A stretch of DNA of 64,000 nucleotides from Enterobacter sp. BIGb0383 (GCF_003751845.1 NZ_RJKQ01000001.1:1550001-1614000), one strand, 5' to 3'; positions 9,407-18,019 are shown, counted from the stretch's first letter. A program made the numbers and translations. The notes: a model not told the origin generated them from the letters alone.

Positions 9407-9710
9407 TCATAGATTAGTGTTAAAAGAGATCACTGATACATTAGAGCTTTCAATGATATCTGGTGGTGCCAGCGGTAGTGGAGATTGGGGAACAGGGGCT
9501 CAAATTGTATGGTCTGCCGTTGTTGGCATTGTATCAGGTAAGAGTTGCTCCTGGCCCGGTGGTTTTTACAGCCCAGGTAATCCCGCACCTTCCGGTTCAG
9601 GTGTGTGCACGGGTGGAAAACCTGCGGATTTTCCATCTGAAGCATGGAATTACGGAGCAGGAAGAATGTGTAACTGGGATCCCTTCAACGATAACGATAT
9701 TTGTTATTAA
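9396..9710 (+). CDS. Class IIa microcin-like precursor with double-glycine leader
   Basis: A 104-residue precursor. ATG 9396 is preferred over ATG 9393 because AAGGAG (9383-9388) is 7 bases upstream. The 24-residue leader ends ITDTLELSMISGG and fits the consensus for peptidase-C39 ABC exporters (Glu-8, Leu-7, Ile-4, Gly-2, Gly-1). The predicted 80-residue core starts ASGSGDWGTG, is rich in Gly/Ser, and has Cys at core positions 27, 47, 68 and 79. Its last 30 residues contain PSEAWNYGAGRMCNWDPF and a closing C-x10-C pair, closely resembling the C-terminal receptor-recognition part of microcins V and L as I remember them (SEAWNY-AGR-CNW, C-x10-C). Last gene of the Fur-box operon with a SunS-like glycosyltransferase. 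Modification, activity and target are untested. Confidence 0.85.
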   Translation: MQNSHRLVLKEITDTLELSMISGGASGSGDWGTGAQIVWSAVVGIVSGKSCSWPGGFYSPGNPAPSGSGVCTGGKPADFPSEAWNYGAGRMCNWDPFNDNDICY

Positions 9711-9757
9711 TGTATTGCATTAATTCCAATGGAAATATCCACCTCTATGGCGTTGTA

Positions 9758-9784
9758 AACGCCCGATGTACTCCATCGGGCGTT
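9758..9784. terminator. Shared terminator of microcin operon and receptor gene
   Basis: AACGCCCGATG pairs with CATCGGGCGTT. It lies between the converging microcin operon (stop 9710) and the receptor gene (stop near 9812), so it probably serves both. Flanking T-runs are weak. Confidence 0.6.
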
Positions 9785-9811
9785 GGCGAGACGAGTCTCT
9801 TTCGGATGCCA

Positions 9812-11905
9812 TCAGAAGGTATAATTCAGCGACAGCCAGTAATTACGCCCCGGCGTTACATAGCCGGTTGTTGACGCCAGCGTCTGGAAGTAATCACCCG
9901 CGTAGACGCTGCTACGACCAACCTGGTACAGACTCACTTTCGAGAAGTCCTTATCCAGCACGTTGTTAACGGTGCCGTTAACGGTCAGCTGCGGCGTGAT
10001 ACGATAAGCAGCCCCCATATTCACCACGGTCCAGGCCTTCAGATACGCGCCGCGAGCGTCATAGACTGCTTTTTCCGCATCGCTGAGATTCTCGACATTC
10101 GAGGTATAACGCGGCGTTTTGCCGTGATATTCCGCCGCAACCCACGAGGTCAGCGCATCGTTGACCTGCCATGACATCTTAGCATTCGCCATATGACGTG
10201 CGGTATTGGTCAGCGGCGCGCCCGGATTCTCCCCACCGCGCTGTTTGCTGTCGGTATAAGTGTAATTCAGGTTCATCGTCAGTTCCGGTATCACCACCGG
10301 GAACGAGGTCGCGAACTCAATACCCTGGTTAATCGCTTTGCCGACGTTGCGATAAGAGTAGGTGGAATCGTCAAGCGTTTCACTGTCGATAGCGTTGCGG
10401 AAGTTGCTGATAAAGCCGGTGATATTGGCTTTTACATTATCGGCGTTCTCATAATAGAGGCCGGTTTCGTAGTTAACGCTGGTTTCCGGTTTCAGATCCG
10501 GATTACCGATGGTAGAGACCAGGCCATTTCCGGCAACGCCGCTAACGCCGTTATGCAGCTGGCTCAGGGACGGCGCTTTATACCCCGTACTGACGCCGCC
10601 TTTTACGGTCCAGTTATCCAGCGCGTTCCACACCAGATAAGCACGCGGGCTAATATGGCCGCCAAAGCTGTCGTGTTTCTCATACCGTGCGCCCCAGGTC
10701 AGGGAAAGCGGATCGATAATCTGCCAGTCATCTTCCGTAAACAGCGCCCAGGTTTTCTGGTTAAACGTTTCACCGCTGTTCGCCAGGACAATCCCATCTT
10801 TCAGGCGCGCATCCCAGTACTGGCCGCCCACGGTCAACAGATGATCGTCACCCAGCGGAGAGACAAGGCTGGTATCAAAGATGGTGTTGGTATTTTTCAG
10901 CTGGCGATCCTGACCGCTTAATCCGCTGTTATCAGCCGACAGGGTACGCGGCGTTAATACGCGGCCTTTGTTTTCGGAAACCGCATAAGAGAGGCTGGAG
11001 CTCCAGCGACCAAATGAGAGATCGCTGTCATGGCCGACCACCACTTTATTACGCTGATAGCGCAGCTTTTCGCGGTAGCCGCCGCCGCTGGTTCCGACCG
11101 GACCCAGCTGACCGTCACGGTTATCATATTCCTGCTGCGAGGTTTCCCCGTCAATCCACAGGGTGTTCTTCTCACTGGTGTGATAGTTCAGGCGGCCACC
11201 GACGGTGTAGTTGTCGCTTTTTGTCGGATAAGGCACGCGGGTATTGCTGCCGTTGTCGCTCAGGCTGGTGACGCTGGAACCCTGGCGATGCTCAAAATTA
11301 CCGCGCAGCGTCATATCCAGGGTATCCGGGATCAGCGTCCCGCTGGTGTAAACCCCGACGGTGGAGCTGTCACCCCATTTGCTGTGTTCCTGGAAAGAAT
11401 GGGAAAGATTAATCCCACCGTGCCAGCCATCGGGACTTTTCTTTGTGATGATATTAATCACGCCGCCCATGGCGTCGGAGCCGTAGAGCGTCGACATCGG
11501 GCCACGGATCACTTCGATATGATCGATAGCGGACAGCGGCGGCATCATCGCGGTATTGAGGGTATCAAAACCATTGGGCGTGGTATCCGAGCTGGCGTTC
11601 TGGCGAATACCGTCAATCAGGATCAGCGTGTAGCTACTGGGCATGCCGCGAATGGAAATATCCAGCCCGCCGGTTTTCCCCGTGCCGCCGCGCACATCAA
11701 CCCCTTCCACGCCGCTAAGCGCTTCACCCAGGTCGCTGTAGTTTTTCTGTGTGAGTTCATCCTGGCCAATAACCGAAATAGAGGCGGGAGCATTGGTGAG
11801 TTTCTGCTCATAGCCGCTTGCCGTAATAACCATGGTATCGTCCTGAGCAAACGCAGGCACTGCCGCGGCAAGGAGAATTGCCGCGGTGATTTTATTTTTT
11901 TTCAT
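9812..11905 (-). CDS. TonB-dependent catecholate siderophore receptor (CirA/IrgA-like)
   Basis: A 697-residue outer-membrane receptor. It has a signal peptide (residues 1 to about 20, ending AVPAFA), a TonB box-like DTMVITAS (23-30), a plug domain with SIRGMPSSYTLILIDGIRQ and VIRGPMSTLYGSDAMGGVIN (about 84-150), and a 22-strand barrel ending SLNYTF with terminal Phe. The plug resembles CirA and IrgA, receptors for catecholate siderophores and their breakdown products; CirA is also the receptor for microcin V. It has its own Fur box upstream and converges on the class IIa microcin-like operon. It could import an iron complex, act as the entry point for the neighbouring microcin, or both. The ligand cannot be decided from sequence. 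Confidence 0.9.
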   Translation of the reverse strand: MKKNKITAAILLAAAVPAFAQDDTMVITASGYEQKLTNAPASISVIGQDELTQKNYSDLGEALSGVEGVDVRGGTGKTGGLDISIRGMPSSYTLILIDGIRQNASSDTTPNGFDTLNTAMMPPLSAIDHIEVIRGPMSTLYGSDAMGGVINIITKKSPDGWHGGINLSHSFQEHSKWGDSSTVGVYTSGTLIPDTLDMTLRGNFEHRQGSSVTSLSDNGSNTRVPYPTKSDNYTVGGRLNYHTSEKNTLWIDGETSQQEYDNRDGQLGPVGTSGGGYREKLRYQRNKVVVGHDSDLSFGRWSSSLSYAVSENKGRVLTPRTLSADNSGLSGQDRQLKNTNTIFDTSLVSPLGDDHLLTVGGQYWDARLKDGIVLANSGETFNQKTWALFTEDDWQIIDPLSLTWGARYEKHDSFGGHISPRAYLVWNALDNWTVKGGVSTGYKAPSLSQLHNGVSGVAGNGLVSTIGNPDLKPETSVNYETGLYYENADNVKANITGFISNFRNAIDSETLDDSTYSYRNVGKAINQGIEFATSFPVVIPELTMNLNYTYTDSKQRGGENPGAPLTNTARHMANAKMSWQVNDALTSWVAAEYHGKTPRYTSNVENLSDAEKAVYDARGAYLKAWTVVNMGAAYRITPQLTVNGTVNNVLDKDFSKVSLYQVGRSSVYAGDYFQTLASTTGYVTPGRNYWLSLNYTF
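9845..9904. repeat. 60-bp direct repeat, right copy (inside receptor gene)
   Basis: Partner of 7642-7701, 59/60 identical, offset 2203 bases. This copy is in its native context, encoding the penultimate strands of the receptor barrel. Confidence 0.95.
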
Positions 11906-11982
11906 CAGAAGTCCATTACGTATATAAGAAAGGCGCGCGTCTACCTTAGGTAACGTAACTTAAATGAAGCGTAAACGATAAA

Positions 11983-12001
11983 GAGAATGATAATGATTAC
12001 C
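11983..12001. promoter_or_regulatory. Fur box upstream of receptor gene
   Basis: GAGAATGATAATGATTACC matches 16 of 19 Fur consensus positions and lies about 80 bases upstream of the receptor start on the minus strand, predicting iron-repressed expression. Confidence 0.8.
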
Positions 12002-12072
12002 GTTATAGTTGGTAGGGTAACGATATCACCCTGAATCTATTCGACGCGCTTATCGGTGGCCAAAACAGAAAA

Positions 12073-12095
12073 CGCCCGATGAAACTCATCGGGCG
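12073..12095. terminator. mlaA intrinsic terminator
   Basis: CGCCCGATGA pairs with TCATCGGGCG about 30 bases past the minus-strand mlaA stop; the minus strand then reads TTTTCTGTTTT. Same hairpin family as at 6680-6710 and 9758-9784. Confidence 0.75.
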
Positions 12096-12125
12096 CTGGT
12101 AGAGGAGGGATATCTCGCAGGGAAT

Positions 12126-12878
12126 TTATTCGGAATCGATATCCTGCAGATCGCCCTCAATCGCCTTCGCGTTCGGGTTTTCCTGCGGCTTCAGCTGGCC
12201 GCCGTTGGCGATAAAGTCATTACGCTGGAAGTAGGCTTCGCGCACCATAATATACGGGTCGGAAGACTGACGCAGCAGACCGTCGGAGTCCAGCAGCTGG
12301 GCGCGTGTCTCAATCCCTTCCACGGTCCATTTCCCGACCGACAGCGGCCAGGTCAGCCATGAGAGGACCGGATAGAGCGAATCCGCCATATCGCCGACGT
12401 CTTCACGCGGCGTGAAGCTGCCGTAGAACGGGAGCTGCAGATACGGGCCATAGCCCACGCCATAGTGCCCCAGCGTGCTGCCGAAGCGGCTCGGTTCAAC
12501 GCGCTGCAGTTTCGGGTTCGCCATACCGGCGATATCGGCCAGGCCGCCCATCCCCAGCAGGGTATTCAGGAAGAAGCGGGTAAAGTGCACCATGCCCTTA
12601 TAGGGATCGCCCTTGAGGAAATAGTTCACCATAATGGCCGGCTCTTCGAGGTTGCTGGTGAAGTTGCTCAGGCCATTTCGCGCGGGCTGTGGCACGTAAT
12701 CGCGCCACGCAACCGCAACCGGTCGCACAACGTAAGGGTCCAGCACGTTAAAGTTGAAGCTATACATCGTGCGGTTAAACCCTTCAAACGGGTCAGAACG
12801 TCCCTGCTGCTCACCGGAGCTCGCGCAGCCGACCAGCAGGGTTGCTCCCAGCGCAAGCGCTGACAGGCGAAAATTCAT
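12126..12878 (-). CDS. mlaA: Phospholipid-binding outer membrane lipoprotein MlaA (VacJ)
   Basis: A 250-residue lipoprotein. The signal ends in the lipobox LVGC (Cys 18), followed by DPFEGFNRTMYSFN, a hallmark of MlaA. The central GMGGLADIAGMANPKLQ and FGSTLGHYGVGYGPYLQLPF regions form the amphipathic ring that draws mislocalised phospholipid from the outer leaflet and passes it to MlaC/MlaFEDB. Length matches E. coli. In E. coli it directly follows fadL; here about 5.4 kb of accessory DNA separates the two. Confidence 0.97.
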   Translation of the reverse strand: MNFRLSALALGATLLVGCASSGEQQGRSDPFEGFNRTMYSFNFNVLDPYVVRPVAVAWRDYVPQPARNGLSNFTSNLEEPAIMVNYFLKGDPYKGMVHFTRFFLNTLLGMGGLADIAGMANPKLQRVEPSRFGSTLGHYGVGYGPYLQLPFYGSFTPREDVGDMADSLYPVLSWLTWPLSVGKWTVEGIETRAQLLDSDGLLRQSSDPYIMVREAYFQRNDFIANGGQLKPQENPNAKAIEGDLQDIDSE

Positions 12879-13138
12879 AGAGGTCTCCCTGTTAAAATGG
12901 CCTGATGAATTGCCATCGATGACGGAACAGCAGAACGCCTCCGCCCGTTAACGTGTAACCGATTGTATCAGCAAGAGTAACGATGTCACGCCCCCGTTGC
13001 GTATGCCGGGGACCTGTTCTCAGCATAGCCGCACTTTTTGCACCGCACACCGCAGGAAAAAATTCAGACGATGTCCTGACGTCGAACCTTACAGAGCCGC
13101 TACGCTTAATGGAGCGCAGGTGACGAGAGGCAGCCAGA

Positions 13139-14062
13139 ATGGACGATATTAAAGAAGAGAAAATCGACAAAAACAGCGACGGACTGGAAGTCGAAAGTGA
13201 AGAGCAGAGCGAGGGCAAAAAGATCGAGGTGGATGAAGACCGCCTGCCCTCGCGGGCGATGGCGATCCACGAGCATATCCGCCAGGACGGCGAAAAAGAG
13301 CTCAAGCGCGACGGGATGGCGCTACTGTGGTCAGCTATTGCTGCGGGGCTCTCAATGGGCGCCTCCCTGCTGGCGAAAGGGATTTTCCACGTTCAGCTCG
13401 ACGGCATTCCCGGCAGCTTTGTGCTCGAGAACCTCGGCTACACCTTCGGCTTTATCATCGTCATTATGGCCCGCCAGCAGCTGTTTACCGAAAACACCGT
13501 CACCGCCGTACTGCCCATTATGCAAAAGCCCACGCTCAGCAATATGGGCCTGCTGATGCGGCTCTGGGGCATTGTGCTGCTGGGTAACCTGATCGGCACC
13601 GCCATTGCGGCCTGGGCCTTTGAACATATGCCCATTTTCGACGAGCCAACCCGCGACGCTTTCGTCAAAATAGGTATGGACGTGATGAAAAACAGCCCCG
13701 GCGAAATGTTCTCCAACGCCATTATTTCCGGCTGGCTAATCGCCACCATGGTCTGGATGTTCCCCGCCGCCGGAGCGGCAAAGATCGTGGTGATTATCCT
13801 GATGACATGGCTTATTGCCCTGGCCGATACCACCCATATCGTGGTCGGCGCGGTGGAGATCTTCTACCTGGTCTTTAACGGGGATGTGCAGTGGCAGGCG
13901 TTTATCTGGCCCTTCGCCCTGCCGACGCTGGCAGGCAATATCTGCGGCGGCACCTTTATTTTCGCCCTGCTTAGCCACGCCCAGATCCGCAATGATATGA
14001 GCAATAAACGCAGGGCCGAAGCCGAGGCCCGGGCCAAAGAAGCCAAAGAAAATCAGCCCTGA
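13139..14062 (+). CDS. yfdC: YfdC, formate/nitrite transporter (FNT) family protein
   Basis: A 307-residue inner-membrane protein. A charged cytoplasmic N-terminus (residues 1-60, rich in Glu/Lys) precedes about six membrane spans of the FNT fold, starting ALLWSAIAAGLSMGASLLAKG (about 61-81) and including GNLIGTAIAAWAFEHM and LADTTHIVVGAVEIFYLVFNG. The C-terminus is again charged (KRRAEAEARAKEAKENQP). FNT proteins are pentameric channels for small monovalent anions; the physiological substrate of YfdC is not established. Located upstream of argW as in E. coli. Confidence 0.93.
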   Translation: MDDIKEEKIDKNSDGLEVESEEQSEGKKIEVDEDRLPSRAMAIHEHIRQDGEKELKRDGMALLWSAIAAGLSMGASLLAKGIFHVQLDGIPGSFVLENLGYTFGFIIVIMARQQLFTENTVTAVLPIMQKPTLSNMGLLMRLWGIVLLGNLIGTAIAAWAFEHMPIFDEPTRDAFVKIGMDVMKNSPGEMFSNAIISGWLIATMVWMFPAAGAAKIVVIILMTWLIALADTTHIVVGAVEIFYLVFNGDVQWQAFIWPFALPTLAGNICGGTFIFALLSHAQIRNDMSNKRRAEAEARAKEAKENQP

Positions 14063-14137
14063 ATGGCGACGCTTTAAGCAGTCAGGCGGCCAGGCGCTTA
14101 CCCTGCCCGGGAAAAAACGCTATACTGGCGCCGCCTT

Positions 14138-14212
14138 GTCTCCTTAGTTAAATGGATATAACGAGCCCCTCCTAAGGGCTAGTTGCAGGTTCGATTCCTG
14201 CAGGGGACACCA
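14138..14212 (+). tRNA. argW: tRNA-Arg (CCT anticodon)
   Basis: A 75-nt cloverleaf beginning GTCTCCTTAGTTAAATGG, anticodon CCT within CCCCTCCTAAGGG, T-arm GGTTCGATTCC, encoded CCA end. It follows yfdC, as argW does in E. coli, where the gene is a known prophage integration site. Here it is followed by accessory genes, with no integrase or repeated tRNA 3' end seen. Confidence 0.97.
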
Positions 14213-14369
14213 GTACACCTTTCCTGACGTTTACCAAAATCAATCAATCCCCCCTTGTACTCAGCGCCATTAATGAGTTTTATTCATAAGCCAATTCAGC
14301 TTTTACATACTAATCATCAGTGCGCCTTTGACCTAGACTGTTAGCTTTAACACGATCGGGAATTTTTAA

Positions 14370-15239
14370 GTGGAATATTCAACGTTAAGCAATGATCTTA
14401 AAATGCCTATGGTTGGTTTTGGCGTTTTCCAGGTCACCGATAAAGAAGAATGCAAACAGTCAGTATTGGGTGCTATCCGCGCAGGCTATCGTCTTATCGA
14501 TACCGCAGCCGTTTACGGTAACGAAGATGCCGTCGGTGACGCCGTACGTGAAGCCATTGATGCCGGTCTGTGTACCCGTGAGGAGTTATTTATAACCTCT
14601 AAACTTTGGGTCCAGGATATGGGTAACTATGATATGGCCATAGCGGGGATTGAATCATCACTAAAAAAATCAGGGTTAGAATACTTTGATCTTTATTTAC
14701 TGCATCAGGCAATGCGCGATTATTTCAGCGCGTGGCGTGCTCTGGAGGAGGCCTACGAAGCAGGTAAACTGAAAGCGATTGGCGTATCCAATTTCTATCC
14801 TCACGTGTTAGCAAACTTCTGTGAAACAGTCAGAATCAGGCCGATGGTCAACCAGGTCGAATTGCACCCGTACTTTGTACAGGCTGAAGCGCTTGAGACC
14901 ATGAAGTACTATAACGTTCAGCCTGAAGCCTGGGCACCATTAGGCGGTGGGAGACATAAGCCTTATGAAAGTGAGCTGCTTCAGCAAATTGCCAATGCCC
15001 ATCAAAAAAGCGTTGCTCAGGTTGTCCTGCGCTGGAACCTGCAGCGGGGTGTGACGATCATTCCTAAATCCACGAAGCTGAAGCGTATTGAAGAGAACAT
15101 TTCCATCTGGGATTTCACGCTGTCGGATAACGAAATGGCGCAAATCAGTTCACTCGATTTAGGTTATGTTGGCGATTCAGTCAAACATTTTAAGCCCGAA
15201 TTCGTGCGCGGCTGCCTCGGCGTAAAAATACATAGCTGA
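14370..15239 (+). CDS. Aldo/keto reductase
   Basis: A 289-residue NADPH-dependent aldo/keto reductase of the 2,5-diketo-gluconate reductase-like group. AKR signatures are visible: RLIDTAAVYGNEDAVGDAVR (catalytic Asp and Tyr), FITSKLWVQD (Lys), the LYLLHQAM His region, and the C-terminal cofactor loop IIPKSTKLKRIEENI. The start is GTG 14370; an upstream Shine-Dalgarno is weak. First gene of the argW-adjacent island, which holds several redox enzymes, suggesting carbonyl or quinone detoxification. The substrate is unknown. Confidence 0.88.
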   Translation: MEYSTLSNDLKMPMVGFGVFQVTDKEECKQSVLGAIRAGYRLIDTAAVYGNEDAVGDAVREAIDAGLCTREELFITSKLWVQDMGNYDMAIAGIESSLKKSGLEYFDLYLLHQAMRDYFSAWRALEEAYEAGKLKAIGVSNFYPHVLANFCETVRIRPMVNQVELHPYFVQAEALETMKYYNVQPEAWAPLGGGRHKPYESELLQQIANAHQKSVAQVVLRWNLQRGVTIIPKSTKLKRIEENISIWDFTLSDNEMAQISSLDLGYVGDSVKHFKPEFVRGCLGVKIHS

Positions 15240-15287
15240 CAGTGATACATTCAAGGGGAATGTTTTCCATTCCCCTGTGAAACTGAC

Positions 15288-15845
15288 TTATTTGACAAAT
15301 TTCTCCGCGATATCAAATACACGCTTGCCAAACAGCTTTGCTGTCTCAAGGTCACCCGACGGGATCTCATCCGCACCGGCATCGGCTGGAGACTGGACCA
15401 ACAAACCAGAGAAACCGCCAAGATTATTGATATCATTTCTTGACGAGGCTTTTAAACTCGCAGGCAGAATGCCTAAGCCAACCCAAATACCGGCGTGCTG
15501 AGACGCCAGCGTCTGGAATTGCAGCAGTGTATTGAATTTATCGCCGTTCAATGCCGCACTGTTAGTAAATCCGGCAAAGACTTTGTCTTTCCAGCCGAGT
15601 TTCGCCCATATTTTAGAAGAGTCATCAGAGAATCGTTTAAACTGCCACGGCGCAGACCCCATATATGTTGGCGCACCAAAAATAATAGCATCGGAACGAT
15701 TCAGGGTTTCCCAGTCATTATCTGCCAGGGTTCCTTCACTTGAAATAGAAATTAATTCCGCCTGCGCAGCCGCAGCGACAACCTCCGCAACCGCTTTGGT
15801 ATGTCCATAGCCAGAAAAATACACCACACTTACTTTAACACTCAT
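15288..15845 (-). CDS. Flavodoxin-like NAD(P)H:quinone oxidoreductase (WrbA-like)
   Basis: A 185-residue flavodoxin-fold protein. The FMN phosphate loop is SVVYFSGYGHTKAVAEVV near the N-terminus, and the flavin-binding APTYMGSAPWQFK and GGFSGLL segments follow, as in WrbA-like flavoproteins. ATG 15845 is chosen because GAGG lies 5 bases upstream; a longer frame to 15872 has no such site. It lies just downstream of a second aldo/keto reductase on the same strand, so the two probably form an operon. Confidence 0.82.
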   Translation of the reverse strand: MSVKVSVVYFSGYGHTKAVAEVVAAAAQAELISISSEGTLADNDWETLNRSDAIIFGAPTYMGSAPWQFKRFSDDSSKIWAKLGWKDKVFAGFTNSAALNGDKFNTLLQFQTLASQHAGIWVGLGILPASLKASSRNDINNLGGFSGLLVQSPADAGADEIPSGDLETAKLFGKRVFDIAEKFVK

Positions 15846-15894
15846 ACATACCTCATTGATGTCAATCGTCAAATAAATAACCGAGAGTAATAAA

Positions 15895-16815
15895 TCAGTC
15901 TATCAGACTTGGATCGCCCAGATCCCAGGCAATGCCGTCACCACGATTCATGAGTTTTATTAAATTCATATCTTCCTCACTTATATCAAAACCAAACACA
16001 TCGAGGTTCTGTCGCATGCGTTCCGGATTGAGGCTTTTAGGAAGTACCGGGTAGCCTTGCTGCACAGCCCATCGCAATAAAAATTGAGCTTCCGTAACAT
16101 TGTATTTTTGGGCTAAAGTAGAAAACACGGCGCCATCATCGATCATTGCCTGAGTTTTTCCACTTGTCTGATCGGGTTTATTCCGCCATGTCGATAACGG
16201 TGCCAGACTACTGTAAGCAATAGGTGCAATACCATTAATCTCAAGGTATTCACGTAATTCTGGTTTTTGCGACCACGGATGAAGTTCGATCTGGTTTACA
16301 TCAGGCAGAGGCAGGCCAGCGTTCTTTATTTCATCCAGGTGCTTTATACTGTAGTTACTGACGCCAATACTTTTTACTCTGCCAGAAAGCTGGAGTTCAA
16401 GTAACGCTTCCCATTGCGACAGGCGCTGCTCACCACCATGTGGAGAGTGAATAAGATATAAATCGACATAATCGAGGCCGAGTTTCTCTAAGCTTTGATT
16501 GTAAGCGGCAAGGGTATCTTGCTTATTCTTACTTTCCTCACCCCAACCAGCATATCCGGGCCAGAGCTTTGTCGTTACAAATATATCGTCTCTGGTGAGC
16601 GATAAATCGCTTAAGGCCTTCTTGATCCCCAGACCCACGCCGACTTCATTATTGTATACTGCCGCAGTATCAATATGCCGATAGCCTACTTTAATGGCAT
16701 TAAAGACCGCATCTGCGACCTCTTCGTCTGTAATCAGAAAGGTACCATACCCGACCAGGGGGATCCGGGTTCCATTACCTGTTTCCGTATAAGTCACATT
16801 TTTTTGCATAGCCAC
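15895..16815 (-). CDS. Aldo/keto reductase
   Basis: A 306-residue second aldo/keto reductase, not closely identical to the one at 14370. Visible signatures: RHIDTAAVYNNEVGVG (Asp, Tyr), FVTTKLWPGYAG (Lys), VDLYLIHSPHGGEQ (His), and VLPKSLNPERMRQNL for NADPH. It precedes the flavodoxin-like gene in a probable two-gene operon and is divergent from a LysR regulator 250 bases away, the usual arrangement for a LysR target. Substrate unknown. Confidence 0.88.
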   Translation of the reverse strand: MAMQKNVTYTETGNGTRIPLVGYGTFLITDEEVADAVFNAIKVGYRHIDTAAVYNNEVGVGLGIKKALSDLSLTRDDIFVTTKLWPGYAGWGEESKNKQDTLAAYNQSLEKLGLDYVDLYLIHSPHGGEQRLSQWEALLELQLSGRVKSIGVSNYSIKHLDEIKNAGLPLPDVNQIELHPWSQKPELREYLEINGIAPIAYSSLAPLSTWRNKPDQTSGKTQAMIDDGAVFSTLAQKYNVTEAQFLLRWAVQQGYPVLPKSLNPERMRQNLDVFGFDISEEDMNLIKLMNRGDGIAWDLGDPSLID

Positions 16816-17065
16816 CTCTATAAGAGTCTGTTGCGTAAGGGCCCATGGCGGCCTGGCATACCGTCACAGCCACATCAATTTGTCGACACAGAAAAGATAT
16901 CGGCAACGATTTTCCTTTATGGTAACCATCGCCCAGAGAATGTTAACCTCATGTTAAGTCGTTTCTGTCTCAACCTTGAGTTGATAGTGATCGGCAACGG
17001 ATCGCGTTATACTAACGTGCCGTTACTTTTGCCTTTGATATAATAGAGATGTCAGGAGTGTGCCA

Positions 17066-18019
17066 GTGGATATTTCGCAACATGTTCGTGCAATTATTTC
17101 ATTTGTCGAAGCAGCTGATTCCCAAAGCTTCGCGGCAGCTTCAAGAAAACTCAAAATCACTTCTGCTGCTGTAAGTAAGAATATCGCCAGCCTTGAAAAA
17201 GTGCTGGGAGTACGGCTTATGAACAGAACGACAAGAACCCTTTCACTGACCAAAGAGGGCGAACTTTTTCTTGCTCATGTACGCATAGCGCTGGGGGCAC
17301 TGGAAAATGCTGTCGATATGGTGATGACGGAAAAAAATGAGAACAGAGGCCACGTAAGAATTTCAACCAGTGCCGCTTTTGGCTCAGATTTTATTGTTCC
17401 TGAACTTGTCGGGTTAATTAAAGAGTTTACAAACCTAACCGTCGAAGTGGACTTTGACGATAATATTATAGATTTAGTCGACAACGGCTATGATATTGTT
17501 ATACGCGGTGGAAAAATCACCGACTCGGCATTCATCTCAAGGTCAATTTGTAAAATGCCAACTGTCCTTGTCGCCTCGCCTGAATATCTTTCCCGGCATG
17601 GCATTCCTGATTCAGCTGCCGAACTGAGTAATCACACACTAATCCCCAGAAAATTCATTGATGGCAGAATTAGCCCGTGGGGATTCAAAGGATCTGACGG
17701 GACACTCTCATTTATCACCCCAAAAAACGCTAAGATAACGCTCACCAACCCTAAGTCCCTTACCGATGTGGCGGTTCTGGGACTCGGTATAGCACAGGTA
17801 GGCGTTCATAATTGTCTGAAAGAAATCGAGAATGGCGCTTTAAAGGTCTTGTTGTTTGATGAACATGACCCTGGTGATTTTGAAATGGTTATTCAATATC
17901 CTCACCGGGCATTGATTGCACAACGTGTGCAAACAACAGTACAGTATCTTTTAGATAAATTACGCTTAAAAAAAGAACTCAGCACGCCATTAAAAGAGTT
18001 AAAACAATACAGTGTCTGA
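17066..18019 (+). CDS. LysR-family transcriptional regulator
   Basis: A 317-residue LysR-type regulator. The N-terminal winged helix-turn-helix reads FVEAADSQSFAAASRKLKITS with RTTRTLSLTKEGELF as the wing; an effector domain (about 90-300) with VDLVDNGYDIVIRGG-like motifs follows. GTG 17066 fits the AGGAG at 17054-17058 with 7-base spacing; an upstream GTG at 17060 is too close. It diverges from the aldo/keto reductase-flavodoxin pair, which is the likely target. The effector is unknown. Confidence 0.88.
   Translation: MDISQHVRAIISFVEAADSQSFAAASRKLKITSAAVSKNIASLEKVLGVRLMNRTTRTLSLTKEGELFLAHVRIALGALENAVDMVMTEKNENRGHVRISTSAAFGSDFIVPELVGLIKEFTNLTVEVDFDDNIIDLVDNGYDIVIRGGKITDSAFISRSICKMPTVLVASPEYLSRHGIPDSAAELSNHTLIPRKFIDGRISPWGFKGSDGTLSFITPKNAKITLTNPKSLTDVAVLGLGIAQVGVHNCLKEIENGALKVLLFDEHDPGDFEMVIQYPHRALIAQRVQTTVQYLLDKLRLKKELSTPLKELKQYSV

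Noticed and set aside
11030-11953. 307-codon plus-strand frame opposite the receptor gene
   Set aside because: Complement of a clear TonB-dependent receptor with signal peptide and plug motifs.
14138-14212. argW as an active attachment site
   Set aside because: No integrase and no duplicate of the tRNA 3' end was found downstream to 24 kb, so mobility is not supported here.
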